Positions 14,797 through 22,416 of a stretch of 35,250 nucleotides of DNA are shown here, piece after piece. Under the pieces are notes generated by a model, which did no database searches, had not been told where the DNA came from, and was given only the letters and a program-made list of their open reading frames with translations. Every line of letters starts with the position of its first letter. Within the stretch, counting starts at the first letter, position 1. The position numbers and the translations under genes were made by a program. The DNA comes from Glaciihabitans sp. (GTDB taxonomy: Bacteria > Actinomycetota > Actinomycetes > Actinomycetales > Microbacteriaceae): positions 1-35,250 of the forward strand of contig JAODAO010000277.1 of assembly GCA_025463465.1 (NCBI GenBank). The letters run 5' to 3'.

Positions 14797-16245
14797 TTAG
14801 GGGATGGCGGCGACAACCGCCGTGGCCGCGGCGGGTGCCCCGACGCTGTCATACAGGGCGTAGTCGTCGGTGGTGAGGGTTCCGACGTTGAACAGGTTCA
14901 GTCCGAAGCTGATCCCGGTCATGCCCGCCGGGATCGCGGGGGTTGTCCACGATGCCGGGTTGAACTGGGCGCTGCTCGCGGAGAACCACGGGCTGGACGT
15001 CCAGTACTGCCAGTTTCCGGAAGCGGTCCGCAGGTATACCGCGAACTGCGTCACCGCCGTCGACTTGTAGTACGCCCGGAGGGAGTACGTGTGGCCGGGG
15101 GTGACGGTGGGAGAGCAGGTACCGCCGTCGAACACGGGCAGGACCTTCGCATCACCGTTTGTGTACGACGTGATCTTCACCGTTGGGCCCTTGCCCGTGC
15201 GTCCGGTGCCGACCGTCACGGCAGCGGTGTTGGTGCCGTAGCCGCCCTGCGCCCAGCACTGGGGAAGGGCGCCGGTGGCTCCGGCCGTCTCGAAGCCGGG
15301 GTTGATCACACCGTTTTTGCCGGGGCCGGGAGCGGGGGTGTTCGCCGCGGTGACAACGGGCTTCACCGCTCCCCCGATGACGTCGCCGACCGTTTTGACC
15401 ACCGTGTTGTTGGAGCCTGCGCGGGGAGCGAGCCATTTGACGAAGTCAGAGAAGATCTGCTGCGTGGTCGACGGGTCGGCACATCCGGCAGTGCCGGGGG
15501 TGCACAACTCGTGGAACGTCAGGGGAACCCATCCCCCACCATTCGCCTCGGCGTTGGTGACGGCGGCCTTCAGGTCGTTCAGCGTCCAGGTCGAGTCAAC
15601 CTGGTCGAGGGCCTTGATGTAGTACGGGTTCGCCGGCGGGATCGTCTCGGAATAGGCACAGTCGGTGCACCCGAACCGGGACTTGATGTCGCCGAGCATC
15701 CTGGCGCTGTTGAAACCACAGTCCTTCACCAGCTTCTCGATGGCGGGGGTGCTGCTGGCGAAGGGGTAGGCGAAGCTGCGGACCGAGAATCCCCAGCTGG
15801 TGAGTACCGAGCGGTCGTTGCAGATCTGGCGCTTGGCCTCGGCCGAGCCGATGGTGGGCAGGTCGGGGTGGTTGACGGTGTGTCCACCGATCTCCTGCCC
15901 GTCGGCCTTCAGCTTGTCGAGGTTCGCCCTTGTCATAAAGCCGGCGCCACCGACATACCCGCTGGTGATGTAGAACGTGCCCTTCAGCCCGTTCTGCTTC
16001 ATCACCGCCTCACCGGCCATCTGGTTGTCGTGGCCGTCGTCGAAGGTAAGACTCACGACCGTCTGGGGGGCCGCAGCCGATGCCGCGGTGGCCCCGATGG
16101 CGCCCCCCGCGAAGACCAGGGCTAGCGTCACGGCTGCCGCTGCCACGCTGCGTGTGAGCGTTCGCCACCTCGGTTTCGGCGAAGACGCCGGGCGCGGGGA
16201 TCGGTAACGCTTCGCCTCCCCCTCGCTGGTTACATTGCTCTTCAT
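14797..16245 (-). CDS. secreted polysaccharide deacetylase (NodB domain, CE4) with C-terminal carbohydrate-binding-like module
   Basis: The protein has 482 residues from ATG 16245 (MKSNVTSEG), with AAGGA 9 bp upstream; an ATG 18 bp earlier lacks a good site. A long basic n-region and hydrophobic stretch (about 32-57, ending ASAAAP) form a secretion signal. The NodB domain follows at once: SLTFDDGH (Asp69-Asp70), GGHTVNHPDL (His122 and His126, completing the metal triad) and RSFAYPF. After an AP-rich linker (TPAPGPGKNG), residues about 312-470 form a beta-sandwich (NPGFETAG ... YSLRAYYKST ... DDYALYD) like CBM4/9-type modules. It would remove N-acetyl groups from an extracellular GlcNAc-containing polymer. 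Its location downstream of glmS and sugar-nucleotide genes supports a role on the locus product. Confidence 0.9.
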   Translation of the reverse strand: MKSNVTSEGEAKRYRSPRPASSPKPRWRTLTRSVAAAAVTLALVFAGGAIGATAASAAAPQTVVSLTFDDGHDNQMAGEAVMKQNGLKGTFYITSGYVGGAGFMTRANLDKLKADGQEIGGHTVNHPDLPTIGSAEAKRQICNDRSVLTSWGFSVRSFAYPFASSTPAIEKLVKDCGFNSARMLGDIKSRFGCTDCAYSETIPPANPYYIKALDQVDSTWTLNDLKAAVTNAEANGGGWVPLTFHELCTPGTAGCADPSTTQQIFSDFVKWLAPRAGSNNTVVKTVGDVIGGAVKPVVTAANTPAPGPGKNGVINPGFETAGATGALPQCWAQGGYGTNTAAVTVGTGRTGKGPTVKITSYTNGDAKVLPVFDGGTCSPTVTPGHTYSLRAYYKSTAVTQFAVYLRTASGNWQYWTSSPWFSASSAQFNPASWTTPAIPAGMTGISFGLNLFNVGTLTTDDYALYDSVGAPAAATAVVAAIP

Positions 16246-16300
16246 TATTTTTTGTCCTTCCATCTCGATAGCTCGGAGTGTTGTTTAGGTGTGCCGAGAC

Positions 16301-18127
16301 TCAGTCGACGGTCACCGATTTGGCGAGGTTGCGGGGTTTGTCGACGTCGCGTCCCAGGAGGACGGCGAGTTCACGGGCGAGCACCTGCACGGGAACAACG
16401 GATTCGAGCGGCCCCCACTGCTCCATGGCGCCCAGGAGGGGTGTGCCGAGGCTGAGCCCAAGCGCGGGGATGCGGCTTCCCGGCCCCCCGATGCGCAACA
16501 CGTTGCCACCGCGGGCAGACACCTCGGCGATGTTGCTGGCCAGCCGCGGGTCCCCGTTGTCGATGACCACAACGGGCGTTCCCTCCTCGATGAGAGCGAG
16601 CGGGCCGTGCTTCAGTTCGCCAGCAGGGTAGTGCTCGGCCCATCGGTAGGTGAGTTCCTTCAGCTTGAGAGCACCCTCGGCGGCATAGACAACCCCGGAT
16701 CCCCTACCGAGGAACACAAAGCCACTGGCCTCGCGCACCTCGGCGGCGATCGCCGGGATGACGTCGCGGGAGACCGCGATTGCCTGGGCCAGCAGGTCGG
16801 GAATCCTGCCAAGATCGGCGACCTGGCGCTGCGCGTCCCTGCGGGTCATCCGACCGGAGTCGACGAGGGCCGACAGGGCGTACGCGACGCCGGTGACAAT
16901 CTGGGCGACAAACGTTTTCGTCGCAGCGACACCGATCTCCGGCCCGGCGAAACAGTTGATCACCGAGTCGGCCTGGCGGGCGAGGGTGGAGTGCGGGTTG
17001 TTCGTCAGCGCGACGAGATTGCCGCTGATTCCCATCTCGTCGATGGCACGAAGCACGTCAGCCGTCTCACCGGACTGGCTGATCGCCAGCACGAGGGCTT
17101 TCGGGTCGAGCACCGCCGTGGAAGCCTCACTCGCGACAACGTAGTCGTGGGGAAGCCCACCGAGACGGCTGAACGCGGAGGCGATGATTCTGCCGGCATT
17201 CAGCGACGTGCCGCAGCCCAGCACGGTCACCCGTGAGAAAGCCCCGATGCCGGTGTCCCGCCACAGCGAGCCGTCGGCGATGCGGGATCCGAGCCCGTCC
17301 AGGATGCGCGCGGCCACCTCTGGCTGCTCGTCGATTTCCCTGTCCATGTAGTCGGCGTGGTGTTCGAGTTCGTGCACGGCGCTCGACCAGGTCTTGCGGA
17401 TCGGCCGGGGTGCCGAGGTCGGCTCGCCCGCCCGCGTCCAGCCGAGCGTTTCCGCAATCTCAACCACGTCACCGTTACGCAGCGCCCAATAGTCGTCAGC
17501 CCATTCGGCGATCGCGGCGATGTCGCTCGACACCAGGTCGCCGTGGGTTGTCCTGGCCACCAACAGCGGGGAGCGGTGCGCGGTGGCGACCATCCCGCCG
17601 GTCTGGCTGTCCAGCACAACCAGGGCCCACGACCCCTCCAGCGCGGTGATCGCCGTGGAGACGGCGGCCGCGAGCCCGGGGGCTTCCCCGGTCGCGGCAG
17701 ATGGCGCCATTGCGTCCTCCACCAGGTGCGCCACCACCTCGCTGTCGACGTCGGACGAGAACCGGTGACCGGCGGCGGTCAGCCGCCCACGCAGGACATC
17801 GGCGTTCTCGATGATGCCGTTGTGCACGATGCTGAGGCGGCCGGAGCAGTCGGCGTGAGGGTGGGCGTTGCCCGGGGTCACCGCGCCGTGGGTTGCCCAG
17901 CGGGTGTGGCCGATCCCCGTGCCCGTCAGCTCCGCTGGAGGAAACTGGACGAGTAGGGGAGCGAGGGACGCCACCCGGTTGACCGACTTCACCGTCGCCG
18001 CCGTCCCTGCCGTGGTGCGGATCGCGACCCCGGCGGAGTCGTATCCCCGGTATTCCAGTCGTGACAGGGCGTTGAGCAGGTAGTCCGCCGCGATGCCGTC
18101 GGTGCGGCAGGCGACGATTCCACACAT
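16301..18127 (-). CDS. glmS: glutamine--fructose-6-phosphate aminotransferase (isomerizing)
   Basis: This 608-residue, full-length enzyme makes glucosamine-6-phosphate from fructose-6-phosphate and glutamine, the entry to UDP-GlcNAc. The N-terminal nucleophile is Cys2 (MCGIVAC). The glutaminase domain shows RLEYRGYDSAGVA, HTRWATHG and VHNGIIEN, and the two SIS domains show GCGTSLNAG, SQSGETADVL and KLKELTYRWAEHYPAGELKH (the final part of the sugar site). It ends NLAKSVTVD, the usual C-terminus that closes the sugar site. The start overlaps the stop of the upstream epimerase gene by one base (TGATG), so the two are translationally coupled. Its place within a polysaccharide cluster suggests either the sole glmS or a dedicated extra copy. 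Confidence 0.97.
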   Translation of the reverse strand: MCGIVACRTDGIAADYLLNALSRLEYRGYDSAGVAIRTTAGTAATVKSVNRVASLAPLLVQFPPAELTGTGIGHTRWATHGAVTPGNAHPHADCSGRLSIVHNGIIENADVLRGRLTAAGHRFSSDVDSEVVAHLVEDAMAPSAATGEAPGLAAAVSTAITALEGSWALVVLDSQTGGMVATAHRSPLLVARTTHGDLVSSDIAAIAEWADDYWALRNGDVVEIAETLGWTRAGEPTSAPRPIRKTWSSAVHELEHHADYMDREIDEQPEVAARILDGLGSRIADGSLWRDTGIGAFSRVTVLGCGTSLNAGRIIASAFSRLGGLPHDYVVASEASTAVLDPKALVLAISQSGETADVLRAIDEMGISGNLVALTNNPHSTLARQADSVINCFAGPEIGVAATKTFVAQIVTGVAYALSALVDSGRMTRRDAQRQVADLGRIPDLLAQAIAVSRDVIPAIAAEVREASGFVFLGRGSGVVYAAEGALKLKELTYRWAEHYPAGELKHGPLALIEEGTPVVVIDNGDPRLASNIAEVSARGGNVLRIGGPGSRIPALGLSLGTPLLGAMEQWGPLESVVPVQVLARELAVLLGRDVDKPRNLAKSVTVD

Positions 18128-19173
18128 CAGGCTCTCCTCAGGCTGACCGCCGGGATGGGCGGGGCCGTGACGAGGGTCAGGCGCAGCGCGTCGGCTTCCG
18201 CCGTCGCCTCAGCGTCGGCCGCGATGCTGGCCGCTACCCGACGGATGATCTCATCCAACGGGGTGGCCGGCACAAAACCGACGAGGTTATTGGCCTTGGT
18301 GTTGTCCGGCACCCGGCGGCGCATGTCTTCGAAGCCGGGAGCGTAGGCGTCCTCGTAGGAAATCAGGGTGACCTCGCTTGAGCTTCCCGTGACCTTCACG
18401 ATGCGGGCGGCGAGGTCGAGGATGGAGACTTCCTCCGCCCCGCCGAGGTTGTACGCCTGGCCGTAGGCCTCGGGGGTCTCGGCGATTTTGACCATCGCAG
18501 GCACCACGTCGCCCACGTAGGAGAAGCAGCGGGTCTGGGTGCCGTCGCCGAACACCGTCATGGGTTCATCGCGTAGCGCCTGGCCGACCAGGTTCGGCAC
18601 CACCATCCCGTACCGGCCCGTCTGGCGGGGGCCGACCGTGTTGAAAAGCCGCACGATTGCCACCTCCAGACCGAACTCGGTCCAGTAGGCGTGGGCGAAG
18701 GCCTCGTCGATCCCCTTCGCTGCGGCGTAGGTCCAGCGCGACAGCAACGGCGACCCGAGGATGCGGTCGGAGTTCTCGTGCAGGCGATCCGCGGTGTTCT
18801 TCCCGTAGATCTCGCTGGTCGAGACCAGCAGCAGGCGTGCCCCGTGATCGCGGCAGGCGTCGAGGATGTTTTCCGTCCCGTGGATGTTGGTGCGGAGGCT
18901 CGTCAGTGGTTCTTCCACGATGAGGCGCACCCCAACGGCGGCCGCGAGGTGGAAGACCCGGTCAGAGCCCTGGACGACCGAGTTCACCACACCTTTGTCG
19001 AGGATGGAGCCCGTGACGACCCTGAGATGGGGGTTGTTGCGCAGGGCCAGCAGGTTCTGCGGGCTGCCGGTGGACATGTCGTCGATCACGATGACGTCGT
19101 CACCCTGGTCGAGCAGGTATTCGACGAGATGGCTGCCAACGAAGCCAGCGCCGCCTGTTACTACTGTTCTCAT
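18127..19173 (-). CDS. NAD-dependent sugar epimerase/dehydratase (extended SDR)
   Basis: This 348-residue extended short-chain dehydrogenase acts on nucleotide sugars. GGAGFVG (7-13) is the NAD loop, DDMSTGS follows the second strand, STSEIYG (118-124) holds the catalytic Ser/Thr, and WTYAAAKGIDE gives the Tyr149-Lys153 pair. RLFNTVGPRQTGRYGMVVP and TRCFSYVGDVVPAM are typical of the UDP-glucuronate decarboxylase / UDP-GlcNAc(A) 4-epimerase / dTDP-glucose dehydratase-like group. The exact reaction cannot be fixed. It lies between glmS (1-bp overlap) and the nucleotide-sugar dehydrogenase (33 bp), so a uronate or amino-uronate UDP-sugar is a likely substrate. Confidence 0.9.
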   Translation of the reverse strand: MRTVVTGGAGFVGSHLVEYLLDQGDDVIVIDDMSTGSPQNLLALRNNPHLRVVTGSILDKGVVNSVVQGSDRVFHLAAAVGVRLIVEEPLTSLRTNIHGTENILDACRDHGARLLLVSTSEIYGKNTADRLHENSDRILGSPLLSRWTYAAAKGIDEAFAHAYWTEFGLEVAIVRLFNTVGPRQTGRYGMVVPNLVGQALRDEPMTVFGDGTQTRCFSYVGDVVPAMVKIAETPEAYGQAYNLGGAEEVSILDLAARIVKVTGSSSEVTLISYEDAYAPGFEDMRRRVPDNTKANNLVGFVPATPLDEIIRRVAASIAADAEATAEADALRLTLVTAPPIPAVSLRRA

Positions 19174-19206
19174 GTTCTGTGTTTCCGTTTCGATGGAGCT
19201 GTGGGG

Positions 19207-20553
19207 CTACAGGAGGACGCTCTGCGGAAGTTCCGCATTGCGATAGGTCGCGTCGAGCACAAGCTGGTCGGAGCTGACCCAGGCCAGGTCTCCCCCGGTG
19301 TGCCGGGTGTGCAGAAGCACCAGGTCGGCGTCGAAGACCGCCGGGTCATCCATCGCGTTGAGCACCTGCCCGTTGGGAAGAGCGAGGCTCGAGTAGTGAG
19401 GGTCGACGAACCCGACGTGGGCCCCGCTGTCGTAGAGGCCGGCGAGGATCTCCAGCGCCGGCGACTCACGCAGGTCGGCCACATCGGGCTTGTACGACAC
19501 ACCGACGACCAGCACCCGGGCACCACCGAGGCCAATGCCGCTGTTGGCGAGCAGCTCGCGAACGCGGTCAACAACCCGGGTGGGTCGTGCCGCGATCTCC
19601 GTCATCGCCTGGGTGATCATCGGGGCCTGCACGTGCTCCTTGCGCAGCTGCCAGAGCAGGTAGTGCGGGTCGCAAGGGATGCAATGCCCACCAACACCCG
19701 GGCCGGGCAGGAACGGCATAAAGCCGTAGGGCTTGGTGGATGCCGCGGAGATGACGTCGGTGACGGGAATCTCCAGGGCGCGGCAGATGTCGGCGAACTC
19801 GTTGGCCAGCGCGATGTTGACGGCACGGAACGTGTTCTCGAGCAGCTTGGTCATCTCGGCGGTTGCCAGGGACGCGACGCGGTAGACGCTGGCCGCGTAC
19901 TTGCTGATCAGATCAACCGCTGCCTGCTCGCAGACGGGAGTGGCTCCACCGACAACACGGGGCACGTCGTCGTGCGCCACGTCGTCGACTCCCGGGTTGA
20001 TCCGCTCGGCACTGAAGGCGACGAACATGTCGACGCCCATTTCGAACCCGCGGGCGATGAGGGGCTTCACCAGGAGGTCGGTGGTGCAGCCCACGTAGCT
20101 CGTCGACGTGAGCATCGCCAGCTGTCCGGGAACCGCGCGGTCGACCACCATCTCACAGGCCGAACGCAGGATGCGCAGGTCCGGGATCAGGTGCTCGTCC
20201 ACCGGGGTGGGAACGCAGACGATGACCGCGGCGGCCGAGGACAGCAGCGAGGGGTCGGTGGTGAGGTGGAAACGGGGGTCCTCGAGGGCTCCGCGCAGTC
20301 GAACGTGGTCTGTCTCGAGGAGGTCTGCCTCCTGGGAGCGGATCACGGCCAGTCGTTGTGGGGACACGTCGAGGGCGAGAACTCGGCTACCCGAGTTGTG
20401 GAAGGCAAGGGCGGTGGGCAGTCCGACGTAGCCGAGTCCGACGATGGCGACATCGAATTCGAAATCCGTCGCCGTCCGCTCGCGCACTGGGTCGAGTCGC
20501 CATACAACCGAATCGGGTGTTTCGGGCTTGAGGGCGGTATCAAAAGTGGTCAC
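19207..20553 (-). CDS. nucleotide sugar dehydrogenase (UDP-GlcNAc/UDP-ManNAc or UDP-glucose 6-dehydrogenase type)
   Basis: This 448-residue enzyme oxidises the C6 alcohol of a UDP-sugar to the carboxylate with two NAD+. GLGYVGLPTA (39-48) is the NAD loop, CVPTPVDE and TSTSYVGCTTDLL follow, KLLENTFRAVNIALANEF (split) is the central helix, and GPGVGGHCIPCDPHYL carries the catalytic Cys at about 291. The HCIPCDPHYL form is common in the WecC/WbpA HexNAc dehydrogenase branch rather than hyaluronan-type UDP-glucose dehydrogenase, but this is not decisive. It is the first gene of the leftward polysaccharide operon and would feed the downstream epimerase. Confidence 0.92.
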   Translation of the reverse strand: MTTFDTALKPETPDSVVWRLDPVRERTATDFEFDVAIVGLGYVGLPTALAFHNSGSRVLALDVSPQRLAVIRSQEADLLETDHVRLRGALEDPRFHLTTDPSLLSSAAAVIVCVPTPVDEHLIPDLRILRSACEMVVDRAVPGQLAMLTSTSYVGCTTDLLVKPLIARGFEMGVDMFVAFSAERINPGVDDVAHDDVPRVVGGATPVCEQAAVDLISKYAASVYRVASLATAEMTKLLENTFRAVNIALANEFADICRALEIPVTDVISAASTKPYGFMPFLPGPGVGGHCIPCDPHYLLWQLRKEHVQAPMITQAMTEIAARPTRVVDRVRELLANSGIGLGGARVLVVGVSYKPDVADLRESPALEILAGLYDSGAHVGFVDPHYSSLALPNGQVLNAMDDPAVFDADLVLLHTRHTGGDLAWVSSDQLVLDATYRNAELPQSVLL

Positions 20554-20940
20554 TAGGTGTTCCTGACTTCTCGTTCTGCGGCAATTCGCTGCGAGAAAGC
20601 CCGGCCGACCTAGGTGCTTGATAAACGGTAAGCGTCAAGCGACAGGGTCATCGTTGCGTCGGGTATCGCAGCGGTGCATTCGTTCAATATGCAGTGGTCA
20701 CACCTTCGCTTTCGGTTGCGAGGGCGGTCAATCCGAAAACGCAGGAATGCGGTTAACGCGTGTCCCCCTCGGCCTTGTAACCGAGATGTTTTCGGGAAAT
20801 GCGGTGCCCCGCACGACATTGCGGTGACTGCGGAACACGGTCGGATTAGGTTGAGGGCGACAGCGGTCTCACCGGGGCGGAGCCGTCGTCCACGCTTACC
20901 CGCGATCCTCCACCCGGTCCCCGTCGACGGAGTTAACCCG
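20554..20940. other. 387-bp divergent intergenic region of the polysaccharide locus
   Basis: No convincing gene lies here; the open frame that extends the glycosyltransferase upstream to 20674 has no protein-like content. The region must hold the promoters for both the dehydrogenase operon and the glycosyltransferase. An imperfect inverted repeat TGCAT/ATGCA spans 20675-20693. No clear -35/-10 pair stands out. Confidence 0.6.
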
Positions 20941-22287
20941 ATGTTTTCCTTAGTTGTCCTTGTCATCCTCCTTATCGGGGTGAACACAATTGTCTGGTCG
21001 TCTGTTGGCCTCGCCCGCGTGGTCGCCTCACGCCGCGCGCACCGCCCGTCCGGTGTGGCAGCGCCGGGCAGTGCCCCGGGTTACCGCATCCCCCAGGTAT
21101 CCGATGTCGCCGTGGTGATCGCCGCCCACAACGAGGAGATGGTGATCGGAAACACCCTGCGCTCCCTGGAGCACCTGGTGAAACCGAGCAACATCTTTGT
21201 GGTGTCGGATGGTTCGAAAGACAAAACTGCGGCCATCGCTCGGCGGCACGGGGCCCAGGTCCTAGAGCTGCTCGCCAACCGGGGCAAGGCGGGCGCGATC
21301 GTCGAGATCCTCAGCGCGTACCGGATCGCCGACAGCTTCGAGGTGGTGATGCTGCTGGACGCCGATACCCAGCTGACCCCCGGCTACTTCGAGACCGGCC
21401 TGCCGCTCTTCTCCGACCCCGGTGTCGTCGCCGTAGCCGGCCGGGCGAGCACCCTCACCGCCACACGGAGCCAGACCCGCCTGGGGCGCCTCCTGGTCGC
21501 CTACCGCGACCGCGTGTACATCGCGATGCAGTACCTCTTCAAGTACGGGCAGGCGGCACGGCGGGCCAACGTTGTTTCCATCGTCCCCGGCTTTGCCAGC
21601 ATGTACCGCAGCCGGGTGCTCGACCAGATCGACATCGCCGCGCCGGGGTTGAAGATCGAGGACTACAACATGACCTTCGAGATCCACGCGAAGAAGCTGG
21701 GGGCGATCGCCTTTAATCCGCAGGCCGCCATCGCGGTCACCCAGGACCCGGACAAGCTCGGCCAGTACATCTCCCAGGTCGAACGCTGGAATCTCGGTTT
21801 CTGGCAGACGGTGGGTCGCCACCGCTTCCGGTTCGAGAAGTTCTGGCTCAGCCTCTCCCTGTTCATCGTCGAACTGACCCTCAGCAGCGTTGTGCTGATC
21901 CTGCTGGTCCCAGCGCTGCTCATCTCGCTCACCGCCGCGGCCATAACCGCCCTCGGGGTAGACCCGTCCGGCAGTTCGCGGGTCGTCACCGACCTTCTGC
22001 CACCCGTGGTCATCATTCTCGGCATCCTCATCCCCGACTTCCTGCTGACCGTGCTCGCGGCGATCGTGGCGAGGAAGCCCCAGTACCTGCTTCTCGGGCT
22101 GTACTTCCCGCTCCTGCGCATCCTCGATGCCACGCTGTGCCTGCGCGCGTTGTTCGCGGCGCTCGGATCGGACACCGCGCCCCAAGGAAAATGGAAGAGT
22201 CCAGAGCGTCGCAGCATCGAGACGGTACCAGCGAGCACCCTGCGACCGGGCGCCGTCGAAGTGAAGCTGCCAGCGTCAGCCAACTAG
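20941..22287 (+). CDS. processive family 2 glycosyltransferase (membrane polysaccharide synthase)
   Basis: The protein has 448 residues from ATG 20941, with GGAG 8 bp upstream. An N-terminal membrane helix (about 3-25) precedes a GT-A domain with VVIAAHNEE (58-66), VVSDGSKDKT (87-96), the DxD motif in LLDADTQL (DAD at 140-142), the ED motif in KIEDYNMTF (240-241) and QVERW at 279-283, the Q(Q/R)xRW-type signature of processive beta-synthases such as cellulose, chitin, hyaluronan and PNAG synthases. Two or more C-terminal helices follow (about 300-345 and 360-400). It probably polymerises and extrudes a beta-linked polymer. It is transcribed divergently from the operon that makes amino-sugar and uronate precursors. 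Confidence 0.93.
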   Translation: MFSLVVLVILLIGVNTIVWSSVGLARVVASRRAHRPSGVAAPGSAPGYRIPQVSDVAVVIAAHNEEMVIGNTLRSLEHLVKPSNIFVVSDGSKDKTAAIARRHGAQVLELLANRGKAGAIVEILSAYRIADSFEVVMLLDADTQLTPGYFETGLPLFSDPGVVAVAGRASTLTATRSQTRLGRLLVAYRDRVYIAMQYLFKYGQAARRANVVSIVPGFASMYRSRVLDQIDIAAPGLKIEDYNMTFEIHAKKLGAIAFNPQAAIAVTQDPDKLGQYISQVERWNLGFWQTVGRHRFRFEKFWLSLSLFIVELTLSSVVLILLVPALLISLTAAAITALGVDPSGSSRVVTDLLPPVVIILGILIPDFLLTVLAAIVARKPQYLLLGLYFPLLRILDATLCLRALFAALGSDTAPQGKWKSPERRSIETVPASTLRPGAVEVKLPASAN

Positions 22288-22288
22288 A

Positions 22289-22336
22289 CAGCGCGGTCCT
22301 GTCCCCGTCGTCGAGACGGAGCCAGGAACCGCGCTG
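22289..22336. terminator. hairpin terminator between convergent genes
   Basis: CAGCGCGGTCCTG (22289-22301) pairs with CAGGAACCGCGCTG (22323-22336), with one bulged base, 1 bp after the glycosyltransferase stop. It lies between this gene and the convergent LuxR gene and could serve both. No U-tract is seen. Confidence 0.6.
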
Positions 22337-22416
22337 GTGACCGCGCCTGCTACGCCTGCAACACCGCCGCACAGGCGACGACAGCGCAGGCGTCGTGGCT
22401 TCCGCTCGGCGGAGTG

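Noticed and set aside
14539-16125. 528-codon plus-strand open frame
   Set aside because: Antisense to the polysaccharide deacetylase, which has clear catalytic motifs; the plus-strand protein is Gly/Asp/His-rich noise.
18691-20556. 621-codon plus-strand open frame
   Set aside because: Antisense to the epimerase and nucleotide-sugar dehydrogenase, both with full motifs.
20674-20940. 89-residue N-terminal extension of the glycosyltransferase
   Set aside because: Arg/Cys-rich, non-protein-like, and ATG 20941 begins a typical membrane helix after a good ribosome site.
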